Positions 7,680-15,710 of a DNA stretch of 34,472 nt are shown piece after piece (the first letter of the stretch is position 1; every line of letters starts with the position of its first letter). Location of the stretch: the NCBI RefSeq assembly GCF_001544555.2, contig NZ_FCOK02000095.1:1-34472 (forward strand), written 5' to 3'. Origin of the DNA: Caballeronia udeis. Lineage in GTDB: Bacteria; Pseudomonadota; Gammaproteobacteria; Burkholderiales; Burkholderiaceae. The notes beneath the pieces were generated by a model, which made no database searches, was not told the DNA's origin, and saw only the letters and a list, made by a program, of their open reading frames with translations. Made by a program: the position numbers and the translations under genes.

Positions 7680-8587
7680 GTGACGACGTCAAACGTTACG
7701 TTGCCATGCAACGTGGTTTCGGCCTCAAGTTTAAGGGGCCGGGCCGGATCTTGCAGCAGTTCGCCCGCTACGCTGAAGAGCACGGTGATCAATATGTTCT
7801 CACTCAACGGGTCTTCGATTGGTGCCGCTGTGCCTCCTCACCAACCCAGGCAAGTACCTTCTTCAATGCCATCAGACGCTTGTGTATCTTTCTCCATGCC
7901 GAAGACACACGCCACGAGCTTCTTCCGGTCGGGGCCTTTGGACCCAGTCAACTACCACGCCCGACGCCGCACCTGCTGGATTCTCATCATGTCCGCGCCA
8001 TCATGGAGGCCGCACTCGAGCTCTCGCCCAAAGATTCGATCAGCCCGCACACATACCATCATTTGTTTGGCCTCCTTGCTGCCACCGGCTTACGCATATC
8101 CGAGGCCTTGGCGCTCAAGTGCAGCGACCTCGACGAAGACGGCCTTGTCATTCGTAGCGGCAAGTTTGGCAAGAGTCGACTGCTCCCGATTCATCCCACG
8201 ACACGGCGGGCACTGGACCGCTACCTTGCCATTCGCGACAAGTTCGTCGCCCATGATGACGACCTATTTGTGGTCACGACCGGCCGCTCTCCAGATCAAT
8301 CCACGGTCTGTCGCGTATTTGTCCTGCTAGCGCGAGAGTTAGGACTGCGCCCACCCAGTCCGATGCGAGGGCTTCGCCTCCATGACCTACGGCATACCTT
8401 CGCAGTACGTTCGCTGGAATCCTGTGTGCATGATCGGCACGTCGTCGCCAACCATATGCTGGCACTCAGCACATACCTCGGGCATGTCAACGTCACAAGC
8501 ACCTATTGGTATCTCGAAGCGACACCGGTTTTGATGAATCAAATTGCCGAGGCAAGCGAGCATTTATTTTGGGGAGAGACATCATGA
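7673..8587 (+). CDS. Tyrosine recombinase RitB (RIT-1)
   Basis: This 304-residue integrase-family recombinase is the second gene of the trio. The start at 7673 is chosen over upstream in-frame positions because AGGAG lies at 7661-7665 and the ATG overlaps the RitA stop by 7 nt. Motifs are the box I arginine in TGLRISEALAL, a Lys candidate in GKFGKSRLLP, HDLRHTFAV, then a long insertion (ESCVHDRHVVANHMLA) before STYLGHVNV, and the nucleophile region TSTYWYLEATP. An insertion at the same place is also present in RitB of RIT-2. Such recombinases cut and rejoin DNA through a phosphotyrosine intermediate. Which trio member performs which step in RIT movement is not known from sequence. Confidence 0.92.
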   Translation: MLSDDVKRYVAMQRGFGLKFKGPGRILQQFARYAEEHGDQYVLTQRVFDWCRCASSPTQASTFFNAIRRLCIFLHAEDTRHELLPVGAFGPSQLPRPTPHLLDSHHVRAIMEAALELSPKDSISPHTYHHLFGLLAATGLRISEALALKCSDLDEDGLVIRSGKFGKSRLLPIHPTTRRALDRYLAIRDKFVAHDDDLFVVTTGRSPDQSTVCRVFVLLARELGLRPPSPMRGLRLHDLRHTFAVRSLESCVHDRHVVANHMLALSTYLGHVNVTSTYWYLEATPVLMNQIAEASEHLFWGETS

Positions 8588-9588
8588 CAACTCTTGCTCC
8601 GCACCTTACCGCGTTCTTGCGGGAGCACCTGCCGCGCGAGCGTAATGCCAGCCCGCATACGGTCGCAACCTACGCCCATTGCTTCTCACTGCTGGTTCGG
8701 TTTGCGGCCAAACGGCTCAGCCGCCGTCCGAGCGAGCTTTGCGTTGAAGACCTCGCTCCGGAACTCGTGCGCAAGTTCCTCGACGACATAGAGATTGGTC
8801 GCGGCAACTGCACCCGCACACGCAATGCTCGCCTTGCGGCAATCCGGGCTTTCTTTCGCTATCTTGAATACCAAGTTCCAACTTGCCTCGACCAGGTGAT
8901 GCGCATCCGGGCGTTGCCTCAAAAGCGGACGGATATCGCACTTATCGATTACCTGACCCGAGAAGAAATCCAGGCGTTGCTGGACGCACCGCGCACTGAC
9001 AACGTCAGCGGCACGCGTGATCGAGCCATGCTGCATCTTACCTACACACTCGGCCTGAGGGTTTCTGAGTTGCTGTCGCTGCGCACTGACGATTTTCCCA
9101 ACCGATCGTTCGCTACGGTGCGGATTCTTGGTAAAGGTCGCCGTGAACGTGTACTACCGTTGTGGCGCGAAACCCAGACTGTCCTGCGAGCGTGGATCGC
9201 CGTTCGGCCGCCGGCGATGACCCCCGAGTTGTTCCTCAACCGCAACGGGAGGCCAATGTCCCGGGATGGCTTCGCTCATCGGCTTGCCCAGCACGTGGCG
9301 GTCGCTGCTCAGAAGCAAGCTTCGCTGCTGGACAAACACGTGACGCCACACGTTCTGCGACACAGCTGTGCGATGCATACGCTTGCCGCTACAGGTGACA
9401 TCCGGAAGGTCGCGTTGTGGCTCGGCCACGCGGGCATCGCGACCACCGAGGCCTATTTACGCGTCGATCCAGCTGAAAAGCTTGCGGTGCTGACCGCGCA
9501 AACGCCACCGTCCATCAAACCAGGAAAATTTCGCACTCCCTCTGACAAACTCATCGCGATGCTCAGCGAAGTTCGCAATGGTGCATAG
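8584..9588 (+). CDS. Tyrosine recombinase RitC (RIT-1)
   Basis: The 334-residue XerC/D-like recombinase is the third gene of the trio. It starts at 8584 in an ATGA overlap with the RitB stop, preceded by GGGGAGAG. An N-terminal SAM-like core-binding domain (HLTAFLREHLPRERNASPHT to IRAFFRYLEYQ, about 5-105) precedes a catalytic domain. That domain has the box I arginine in LGLRVSELLSL, Lys in LGKGRRERVLPL, the HVLRHSCAMHTL box, LGHAGIATTEAYLR, and the nucleophile Tyr in EAYLR. All expected residues are present. It ends 26 nt before the right inverted repeat. This member resembles ordinary XerC/XerD integrases most closely, but its role within the trio is not assigned. Confidence 0.92.
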   Translation: MTTLAPHLTAFLREHLPRERNASPHTVATYAHCFSLLVRFAAKRLSRRPSELCVEDLAPELVRKFLDDIEIGRGNCTRTRNARLAAIRAFFRYLEYQVPTCLDQVMRIRALPQKRTDIALIDYLTREEIQALLDAPRTDNVSGTRDRAMLHLTYTLGLRVSELLSLRTDDFPNRSFATVRILGKGRRERVLPLWRETQTVLRAWIAVRPPAMTPELFLNRNGRPMSRDGFAHRLAQHVAVAAQKQASLLDKHVTPHVLRHSCAMHTLAATGDIRKVALWLGHAGIATTEAYLRVDPAEKLAVLTAQTPPSIKPGKFRTPSDKLIAMLSEVRNGA

Positions 9589-9614
9589 GAAGGAAACGCT
9601 CTAAGGGGAACATA

Positions 9615-9700
9615 ATTATGCCGAGCAATTCCGCGGGATCACTCAAGCCAGTCGGCCGGTAGCCCTCCATGCTCGGCATAACTTAGTGCTCTTGATAACG
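9615..9700 (-). repeat. RIT-1 right inverted repeat (86 bp)
   Basis: This is the complement of 6011-6096 with four differences. It contains the words ATTATGCCGAGC (9615-9626) and GCTCGGCATAAC (9671-9682) in inverted orientation. Confidence 0.93.
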
Positions 9701-9703
9701 CAT

Positions 9704-9725
9704 CTTATGCCGATGTCGGCATAAG
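9704..9725. repeat. Palindrome outside the RIT-1 right end
   Basis: The perfect 10-bp arms CTTATGCCGA and TCGGCATAAG are separated by TG. The arms contain the TTATGCCGA word of the element ends, so this looks like a third, compact recombinase-binding site. It sits between the inverted repeat and the parB sequence on the RitC side only. There is no counterpart at the left end. Confidence 0.75.
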
Positions 9726-10366
9726 AGCCGTTCCTGCGTTTCGTGATCGTCGGCCAGTGCAAGCGCGCTCAACTGGTCGAGGGTAATACTGTCCTCGCGA
9801 AGCAGCACCAGCAGCTTGGGGGAAACGTCGGCAAGTTTGACGCGACGCCGGACATTAAGCGGTGAGACATTAAAGAGCGCCGCGATGTACTCGACGCTTC
9901 GGCCTTCCTCGACCAGCTTCTTGAATGACGCGATCAGATCGAGCGCGTCCAGCGGCTCGCGGATGGAGTTTTCGATCAGGCTGATAGCGAATGCTTCGCC
10001 TTCGGTCACGATCTTGACGGGGACGGGATAGTCGGCGGTGATACGGCCATCACTGAGCAGCACGTCAAGCGCGGCGAGTCTGCGCTTGCCCGCGCAGACG
10101 CCGAGTTTCGGAGTCTTGCCGCGTGAACCCTTGAGGATGTGGACCACAAGGTTCTGCATCAGTCCCTTGGCGGCAATGTTGTCGGCCATCTCGGGAATAC
10201 CGGTGAGCGGTTTGGTGCGCACATTGAGCGGCGACGTGCGCAGGCGCGAATGCGGGACGTATTCGATTAACGTCTCGTTGCCGAAATTTGTCTCCAGCAC
10301 GCTCGTGGCGGGGCCGTCGTCGACGGTTTGGATTTCATCGTTTTGCAGGGTGTGTTCGGATTGCAT
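9724..10366 (-). pseudogene. parB-like gene, 5' part, cut off by RIT-1
   Basis: This fragment encodes the first 214 residues of the ParB-like protein. ATG 10366 is preferred to the longer frame from 10471, because GGAG lies 7 nt upstream and the extra residues do not look like ParB. Residues 33-135 form a ParB/Srx nuclease-like domain (LIEYVPHSRLRTSPLNVR, then CAGKRRLAAL at 91-100 in the GERR-type box, then SLIENSIREPLDALD). Residues about 140-180 are a helix-turn-helix (EEGRSVEYIAALFNVSPLNVRRRVKLA). The element end adds about 13 foreign residues before a stop at 9683. The truncated product keeps the CTP/DNA-binding part, so it might still be made and bind DNA. The rest of the gene is at 4369-6005. 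Confidence 0.88.
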
Positions 10367-10495
10367 GACAGACTCCAGAAAAAGTAAGTAATGGAAATCC
10401 GGGTCCAGACGAAGGGGTGAGACACCGGAGGTACGGACCCGGTAGGAGTCCTCACGGTGAATGTGAAACATGGCGTTTCCGGACTGCCCGACGCG

Positions 10496-11062
10496 TCAGG
10501 CTTTGAGTCGGCGCATGGCGTCAGCCAGCACCCACAAGGCGCGGTTGAGTTTCACGTTCTGGTCGATGCCGGTGACGGGGCGGGTGGACATCGCTCGACC
10601 CGAACGTGAGCGCCCGTGCAGACCGCCGCGCGTCAGGTTCTCCTGGTTGAAGGTTGTCCAGAGGTCGTCGCTACGATCCTCGAAGCGGCGGGCGTTGAGC
10701 ACTTGCGCCTCGGTGATGGGTGGTGGCGGGTCATCCTCGGTCGGGTCGTAGCGAAGCGTCAGCGCCGCGTGCGCAAATACGTTCCGCTCGTCGCGATTGA
10801 GCGTCACAGCCTGCATGCCTGCTTTCTGCTCGCGGATCAGGTCGAAGCCGTCGAGCACATCGAATGCGCCGTTAATGACGTTCTGCACGATGTTGCCTTT
10901 ATGGGGCACGCGCACTTCGCCAACCGTTTCGCCGCAGACCATGCCGTTCTGGCAAACGAAGCGGAACATACCGGCCAGCATCTGATAGCTGCTCGACCCG
11001 TCATGTGAATTGAGCAGGACGATTTCATTGGCTTCCGCGTTGCCAATGTCTCCAGCATGGCG
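10496..11062 (-). pseudogene. DUF932 gene, 3' part, cut off by RIT-2
   Basis: This is the C-terminal 188 codons of a DUF932 protein, a plasmid/ICE backbone family of unknown biochemical role. Recognisable stretches are HAGDIGNAEANEIVLLNSHD, SSYQMLAGMFRFVCQNGMVC, GAFDVLDGFD and the conserved end PVTGIDQNVKLNRALWVLAD. The N-terminal 88 codons are at 14902-15165. Joining MIRLR (ending at 14902) to HAGDIG (from 11059) gives one frame of 275 residues with no gap. The gene lies 129 nt upstream of parB on the same strand, so the two probably formed one transcription unit before disruption. Confidence 0.88.
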
Positions 11063-11069
11063 TAACGGC

Positions 11070-11085
11070 AAGGAAGCCGTAATGC
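11070..11085 (+). repeat. RIT-2 left end inverted repeat core
   Basis: The 16-bp word AAGGAAGCCGTAATGC is repeated as its exact complement at 14850-14865. An inner inverted GCATTA lies about 60 bp inside the element. Confidence 0.85.
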
Positions 11086-11206
11086 GAAGGGGTATCGTGT
11101 ACCTCAGCGCTGAGCCTAGGTTCCAGCTGTTCAACTCGGCATTATTTGACAGCCTCTTGAACCGCCAGTTATGACGCTCGCGCTTCCGCCAGGAAAGGAG
11201 GTCATC

Positions 11207-12436
11207 ATGTATCGATCGGTACCTTGTTCAAGTCCGTGGCTTGATCTTTTGCGAAATCATCTGCAGGAGGCACGCTACTGTTGCAGGGTCGCGAAGCAAT
11301 ATGACTTTGCTGCGCGATGCTTCCTTCTCGATCTGGAGCGTCGAGGAAAAACCGTAGAGTCTGTATCTCGCTCGGACGTCGACACGTATCTTGCGAATCT
11401 GAAGCGGCTACGTGACCAGCATCCGTTACCCGTCGCCAGCAGAAGGAAAGATTGCTCCTCTATCAAGATGCTGTTGCGACTGGTCCACAACGGCAAATGG
11501 CCGCCAGAGTTCGTGCCGACAACTGACCACGATATCGTCGTATTCGATTTTGTGCGTAACTACGATACGTGGATGGTGGAGATGCGCGGGCTATCTCCTA
11601 ACACGCGCAGAAATAACCGCTTCGAAATGGTTTCTTTTCTGAGGTGGCTGCAAGTTCATGGAACAACCATCGAAACGTTACACCTTCCGGACCTCGATGC
11701 CTATATTGCATCGCGGCTCGTCGCGATGAAGCGCCGGTCAAAGGCAAATGTAATAAGTGCGTTACGTGGTGTACTGCGCTACCTGTTCGATAGCAATCAA
11801 ATCTCAACGGATCTCGCAGACGCCATTGAAGGACCTATCGTCTACGAACATGAATCTATTCCGACGACAATCCCACGAAGTGACATCGATCGGTTGCTGG
11901 AAATTGCCCGATTTGATCGCACACCTTTAGGTATCCGTAACTACGCGATCTTGATTCTGCTGTCGACCTATGGCCTGCGCAGTGGAGAGATCCGTGGATT
12001 GCGCCTGTCAGATATCGACTGGCGGCATGAACGGATTCACATCAGACATACAAAGACAGGTGCGTGCTCGGAGCTGCCACTGTTACGTGATCCCGCCGAC
12101 GCGCTATTCGACTATCTCAGGTGCGGTCGTCCCGCGACGTCAACGCGAGAAGTGTTTGTGCAGGCGGTCGCGCCTTACGGGCCGCTGCGTGCCGGTCTTC
12201 ATCGGGTGCTAAACCACGCCATTCAAGCCGCAGGAGTGTCGCTGACAGGAAAACGCGGGGTTCATGTCTTGAGGCATAGCCGGGCCGAGTCTTTGCTGGG
12301 TAGTGGCGTATCGATCAAGGTGATCGGAGATATCCTGGGACATTACAGTGTGCGAGGTACAGCAATGTATCTCAAGCTGGCAACTGACGACTTACGGTCA
12401 GTCGCACTTGATCTTCCGCAAGAGGTGACGACATGA
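11207..12436 (+). CDS. Tyrosine recombinase RitA (RIT-2)
   Basis: This 409-residue integrase-family recombinase is the first gene of the second trio. The start at 11207 is chosen because AAGGAGG ends at 11201, with 5-nt spacing; an ATG at 11171 lies upstream without such a site. It has two N-terminal SAM-like segments (about 10-95 and 115-200). The catalytic domain contains the box I arginine in YGLRSGEIRGLRL, HTKTGACSELPL as the beta-hairpin Lys region, HVLRHSRAESLL, ILGHYSVRGTAMYLK, and the nucleophile Tyr in AMYLK. Unlike RitA of RIT-1 it keeps the box II His and lacks the Cys/His modules. Its stop overlaps the next start by 4 nt. Confidence 0.92.
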   Translation: MYRSVPCSSPWLDLLRNHLQEARYCCRVAKQYDFAARCFLLDLERRGKTVESVSRSDVDTYLANLKRLRDQHPLPVASRRKDCSSIKMLLRLVHNGKWPPEFVPTTDHDIVVFDFVRNYDTWMVEMRGLSPNTRRNNRFEMVSFLRWLQVHGTTIETLHLPDLDAYIASRLVAMKRRSKANVISALRGVLRYLFDSNQISTDLADAIEGPIVYEHESIPTTIPRSDIDRLLEIARFDRTPLGIRNYAILILLSTYGLRSGEIRGLRLSDIDWRHERIHIRHTKTGACSELPLLRDPADALFDYLRCGRPATSTREVFVQAVAPYGPLRAGLHRVLNHAIQAAGVSLTGKRGVHVLRHSRAESLLGSGVSIKVIGDILGHYSVRGTAMYLKLATDDLRSVALDLPQEVTT

Positions 12437-13782
12437 CTAGCAAAGACCTTGTTTGCCGGTTCCTCGACACGCTGTCGATAGGACCTGAGACACGTAGCGA
12501 TTACGCCCGTGCCTTGCGGAAGTTTGGGACCTTCATGTCCGACAAAGCGCTTCCAGACGAGGAAGGCACGATTGAAGTCCTCCGAATGTGGTTGCGACAG
12601 GAAGTCCAAAAATCGCCAGTGAGTTGCGTGGAAAACCGGGCACGCGTAATCGTCCGCTACCTGGAATGGCGCACGAACGCCGGAGGTGGTTCGAATCCCG
12701 TGCTAGAACTGTACGCACATTACGGACGACTGATCGGTCCGGTTGTTCGGGCCTTGCTCGAAGATGACAACGGAAGCGCCCTGCGACGGCTGGTTCCACT
12801 GCCCGTTTGGGGCAGCGTACTTGGCCCTGCGATGCAGGAGCACGTTGCGCGGATGAAGTTACTGGGCTACCGGTACGATACGCGCGCGAGTGATCTGCTG
12901 CGCTTCGACCGGTTCCTGCAGCGTCACCCTGCACTGGCAACTGTTCCGCTTCGACAGCAGTTCGATGCCTGGAGTAACGAAAGCCCCGGCTTGCGGCATC
13001 AGTACCTGGCTCAGCAATGTGGAGCCGCGCTGTCAAAAGCGTTACGCCGAAAGGTCCCTGAGATCCCGACTCTGCCGATCGAACCAGGATTATATGGCCG
13101 ACTGACCCAGCAGGAGCGGCGCCCATATCTCTTTACCGAAGCTGAGATTCGTATGCTGCTCGATGCGGCTCGCACATTCCCTTCACCGAAAGCACCTCTA
13201 CGGCCAGTCGCTCTGCACGCAATGATGACGTTGGCATACTGTGCTGGTTTGCGGCTCGGCGAAATCGCATTGTTAACCGTCGGCGATCTGGATCTGGCCC
13301 GCGGGCTACTCGAGGTCCGCGAGACGAAATTTTTTAAATCGCGCCGCTTGGCCCTGTCGCCAGGCGCGCTCGACGTCCTACGCGCCTATCTGGAAGCACG
13401 CGCGGCATTCGGTGCACCGATCACACCGGGAGCCCCCTTGTGGTGGTCGCCGCTGCGTCGATCGGGATATTGCAAAAGGCTAATTGAATGGATGTTGACC
13501 GAGGTAATCCGTCGTGCAGGGCTTAAACCCGCGCATGGTCGTCGAGGGCCACGGGTTCATGATATTAGGCACACATTCGTTGGGCATCGGATGATGCAAT
13601 GGTATCGAGCTGGCATCAATCCTCAAGATCGCTTACCGCATCTGGCAGCGTACCTTGGTCACAAGGATATCCGCTCGACACTCGCATACCTCCAAGTCTC
13701 TCCAGAACTGCTCCGTGAGGCTAGTGAACGCTATCGGCGTCACGGTGCACGCGTGCTGCGTTTGCCGGGAGAACCGTCATGA
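12433..13782 (+). CDS. Tyrosine recombinase RitB (RIT-2)
   Basis: The 449-residue integrase-family recombinase is the second of the trio. It starts in an ATGA overlap with the previous stop and ends in another with the next start. The N-terminal region (1-215) is long, with several helical segments. The catalytic part shows the box I arginine in AGLRLGEIALLTV, the Lys region in ETKFFKSRRLALSP, HDIRHTFVGHRM, an insertion (MQWYRAGINPQDRLPH) before AAYLGHKDIRST, and nucleophile Tyr in LAYLQVSPE. The insertion between HxxRH and LGH is shared with RitB of RIT-1, although overall lengths differ (304 against 449), which supports assignment to the same trio position. Confidence 0.92.
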   Translation: MTSKDLVCRFLDTLSIGPETRSDYARALRKFGTFMSDKALPDEEGTIEVLRMWLRQEVQKSPVSCVENRARVIVRYLEWRTNAGGGSNPVLELYAHYGRLIGPVVRALLEDDNGSALRRLVPLPVWGSVLGPAMQEHVARMKLLGYRYDTRASDLLRFDRFLQRHPALATVPLRQQFDAWSNESPGLRHQYLAQQCGAALSKALRRKVPEIPTLPIEPGLYGRLTQQERRPYLFTEAEIRMLLDAARTFPSPKAPLRPVALHAMMTLAYCAGLRLGEIALLTVGDLDLARGLLEVRETKFFKSRRLALSPGALDVLRAYLEARAAFGAPITPGAPLWWSPLRRSGYCKRLIEWMLTEVIRRAGLKPAHGRRGPRVHDIRHTFVGHRMMQWYRAGINPQDRLPHLAAYLGHKDIRSTLAYLQVSPELLREASERYRRHGARVLRLPGEPS

Positions 13783-14780
13783 AAATGGCACCCCTCGCGT
13801 ACTGGCTCCACGCGTTCTTCCACGAGTGGCTCGCTGAGCAGCGCAATTGTTCGCGACACACAATTCTGTCCTATCGCGACACCTGGCGACTTTACTTGCG
13901 GTTCGTCGCTGCACGGCGACACTGCCCGGTAAGCTCAATCAAGCTTGACGAATTGACCGCCGACGAAGTGCTCGCGTTCCTCAAGCACATCGAATCAGAG
14001 CGGCATACATCGATAGGCACACGCAACTGCCGGTTGGCGGCACTCCATTCTTTTTACCGGTTCGTTGCGGACCGGGAGCCGTTAGCGGCCATGCAATGCG
14101 CTGCCGTATTGCGCATTCCTGCCAAGAGAGGGCCAATTACCGAACCCGCGTACCTCGACGTCGAGGAGGTCGAGGCGATTCTGCGCCAGCCAGACCGCTC
14201 GACACCAGAGGGACAACGCGATTACGCGCTTCTTGCCTTCCTGTATAACACTGGCGCGCGCATCCAGGAAGCATTGAGTCTGTGTCCGTGCGATATCCGT
14301 CTGACGACGCCGGAGCAGGTGAAGCTTTGTGGTAAGGGCAACAAAATGCGGATCTGTCCGATCTGGCCGGAAACTGCGGCATTGCTGGCTGCGTTGCTCG
14401 AGCGAAACCCGAGACCGGAGAACGAACCGTTGTTCGTTAATCGTTATGGTTTCCCTCTCAGTGCCGCCGGCGTGCGATACAAGCTCGCGCAGTACGTGCG
14501 GACGGCGACGAACGAGCTACCATCTTTACGCGGGAAACGCGTGCATCCGCACACGTTTCGCCACACGGTCGGGGTCCAGTTGGTGGCTTCCGGAGTTGAT
14601 GTCACCGTGATCAGAAGCTGGTTCGGACACGTGAGTCTCAACACGACAAATCACTACGCGCGCGCGAACATCGAGACCAAGCGGCGCGCCCTTGAACAAA
14701 TGGACCAGTCAACCCGACCTCGCAGTCCGCCGCGGTGGCGACGTAATCCGAATCTCCTGGATTGGCTCGACTCTCTATAA
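13779..14780 (+). CDS. Tyrosine recombinase RitC (RIT-2)
   Basis: The 333-residue XerC/D-like recombinase is the third of the trio, starting in a 4-nt overlap with RitB. The N-terminal core-binding domain (HAFFHEWLAEQRNCSRHTIL to LAALHSFYRFVADRE, about 10-105) is followed by a catalytic domain. That domain contains the box I arginine in TGARIQEALSL, Lys in LCGKGNKMRICPIW, HTFRHTVGVQLV, WFGHVSLNTTNHYAR, and nucleophile Tyr in NHYAR. Size and layout match RitC of RIT-1 (334 residues). The last 25 residues are basic and Trp-rich (RSPPRWRRNPNLLDWLDSL). It ends 7 nt before the inner GTAATGC end word. Confidence 0.92.
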   Translation: MKMAPLAYWLHAFFHEWLAEQRNCSRHTILSYRDTWRLYLRFVAARRHCPVSSIKLDELTADEVLAFLKHIESERHTSIGTRNCRLAALHSFYRFVADREPLAAMQCAAVLRIPAKRGPITEPAYLDVEEVEAILRQPDRSTPEGQRDYALLAFLYNTGARIQEALSLCPCDIRLTTPEQVKLCGKGNKMRICPIWPETAALLAALLERNPRPENEPLFVNRYGFPLSAAGVRYKLAQYVRTATNELPSLRGKRVHPHTFRHTVGVQLVASGVDVTVIRSWFGHVSLNTTNHYARANIETKRRALEQMDQSTRPRSPPRWRRNPNLLDWLDSL

Positions 14781-14849
14781 CCGTCCAGTAATGCGAAGCA
14801 GAAGAATATCCGATTTGCCAATCCGCACACTTGCGGGCCCGTTTCCTCT

Positions 14850-14865
14850 GCATTACGGCTTCCTT
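14850..14865 (-). repeat. RIT-2 right end inverted repeat core
   Basis: This is the exact complement of 11070-11085. An inner inverted copy of GTAATGC lies at 14788-14794. Confidence 0.85.
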
Positions 14866-14868
14866 TTT

Positions 14869-14894
14869 ATTACGCGCGTAATCGCAAGCTTGCG
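14869..14894. repeat. Two palindromes outside the RIT-2 right end
   Basis: ATTACGCGCGTAAT (14869-14882) and CGCAAGCTTGCG (14883-14894) are adjacent perfect palindromes between the RitC-side end and the DUF932 sequence. The first resembles the CATTACGGC end word in a self-complementary form. Its placement mirrors the palindrome next to RIT-1. Confidence 0.7.
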
Positions 14895-14895
14895 G

Positions 14896-15165
14896 TTAGG
14901 GACGCAAGCGAATCATGTGTTTGGTGTGTTCGCGCTTGCCTTCATCACGCACGCGGGTTTGGCAGACCATGAAGGGCTGGAAGCCTTCGTGACGCAGACC
15001 ATTCAAGACGTCGATGGTGGGGATGTAGGTGTAGCGGTCTGACCGGCTGTCGTGTTTGTCGATAGCGAAGATGGACGGGGCCACGGTGCGAATCTGGTCG
15101 TCCGACAGCGGCAAGGCTGAGCGGAGCACCGGCGAACGATAATGAAATGACGAAGCGAGTTGCAT
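14896..15165 (-). pseudogene. DUF932 gene, 5' part, cut off by RIT-2
   Basis: This fragment encodes the N-terminal 88 codons of the DUF932 protein (MQLASSF to HMIRLR). ATG 15165 is preceded by GGAGG with good spacing and gives the usual N-terminus of the family; an ATG at 15180 would add five residues. Conserved words are SPVLRSALPLSDDQIRTVAP and YTYIPTIDVLNGLR. RIT-2 sequence adds one Pro codon and a stop at 14896. The remainder is at 10496-11059. The truncated peptide is unlikely to function alone. Confidence 0.88.
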
Positions 15166-15180
15166 AGAACCTCCGAACAA

Positions 15181-15710
15181 AAAAGCGGAGCAAATGGGCT
15201 GGTGTTGCGCTGACCGGGCTCCAAGATTCCGCCCCCGCGTGGGTTTGGTTTTACCTTGGTCGAACCGGGGTTGGCTTTGCTGCCGCCAGTCTCCTGAGTT
15301 CGCGCCCGTGCGACTTGAGGAGACGGCCCCGGGCCGCTGTCAAGGAAAGAAGAGAGGGGTTGGTGCGGGACGGAGCGCAGCGCAGGACACGGCCCCGAAC
15401 GCCTTGACAGCGGTTTGGGGTCGGCTACTGTCGCGGGTAGGGCGAGAACTTAGGAGACCGGTAGGGAAGCTTTCGAATTCGACCGGGGCCAAACGCCGCG
15501 CGGCGAGCGCGAATGTGGGGCCGCCTCGGCCACACCTGACTGAGGGGTAGAGATGTTGCGTTATCGAAAGCTTCTCGCGACGCAGGGCGGGGCTGTTGGC
15601 CTGAGCATGTCGGACGTCGCCCGATGAACTAAGCGTGAGCGCAAACTGAGGTTGTTTGAACTACTGTCCGTTGCAGCCCCTCCTATCTGTCATACATCGA
15701 CGGAGGGACG
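15181..15710. other. Long leader region upstream of the DUF932 gene
   Basis: No supported gene was found. The region holds a perfect 12-bp inverted repeat, CCGCTGTCAAGG (15334-15345) and CCTTGACAGCGG (15402-15413), each preceded by an ACGGCCCCG word. Large imperfect stems are possible here, so this may be the regulated promoter and leader of the DUF932-parB unit. A 24-codon ORF at 15553 has no recognisable product. Confidence 0.4.

Larger units (their letters stand above)
6011..9700 (+). mobile_element. RIT-1: recombinase-in-trio element in parB
   Basis: Three overlapping tyrosine recombinase genes on one strand lie between 86-bp inverted repeats (6011-6096 and 9615-9700) that match at 82 of 86 positions. 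This is the known architecture of RIT elements. The element interrupts the parB-like gene. A 9-bp word AGAGCCGTT occurs on both sides (6006-6014 and 9724-9732), consistent with a target duplication. On the RitC side 23 extra bases, including a palindrome, lie between the inverted repeat and the gene. All three recombinase frames are open, so the element appears intact. Confidence 0.92.
11060..14901 (+). mobile_element. RIT-2: second recombinase-in-trio element, in DUF932 gene
   Basis: Three tyrosine recombinase genes with ATGA-type overlaps lie between short inverted end sequences. A perfect 16-bp inverted match, AAGGAAGCCGTAATGC, is at 11070-11085 and, as complement, at 14850-14865. Each end also has an inner inverted copy of the GTAATGC word (GCATTA at 11139-11144, GTAATGC at 14788-14794). 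The outer limits are set by the restored DUF932 reading frame, which is broken exactly after codon 88. No long target duplication was found. The proteins differ in size and sequence from those of RIT-1, so this is a separate RIT lineage rather than a copy. Confidence 0.88.
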
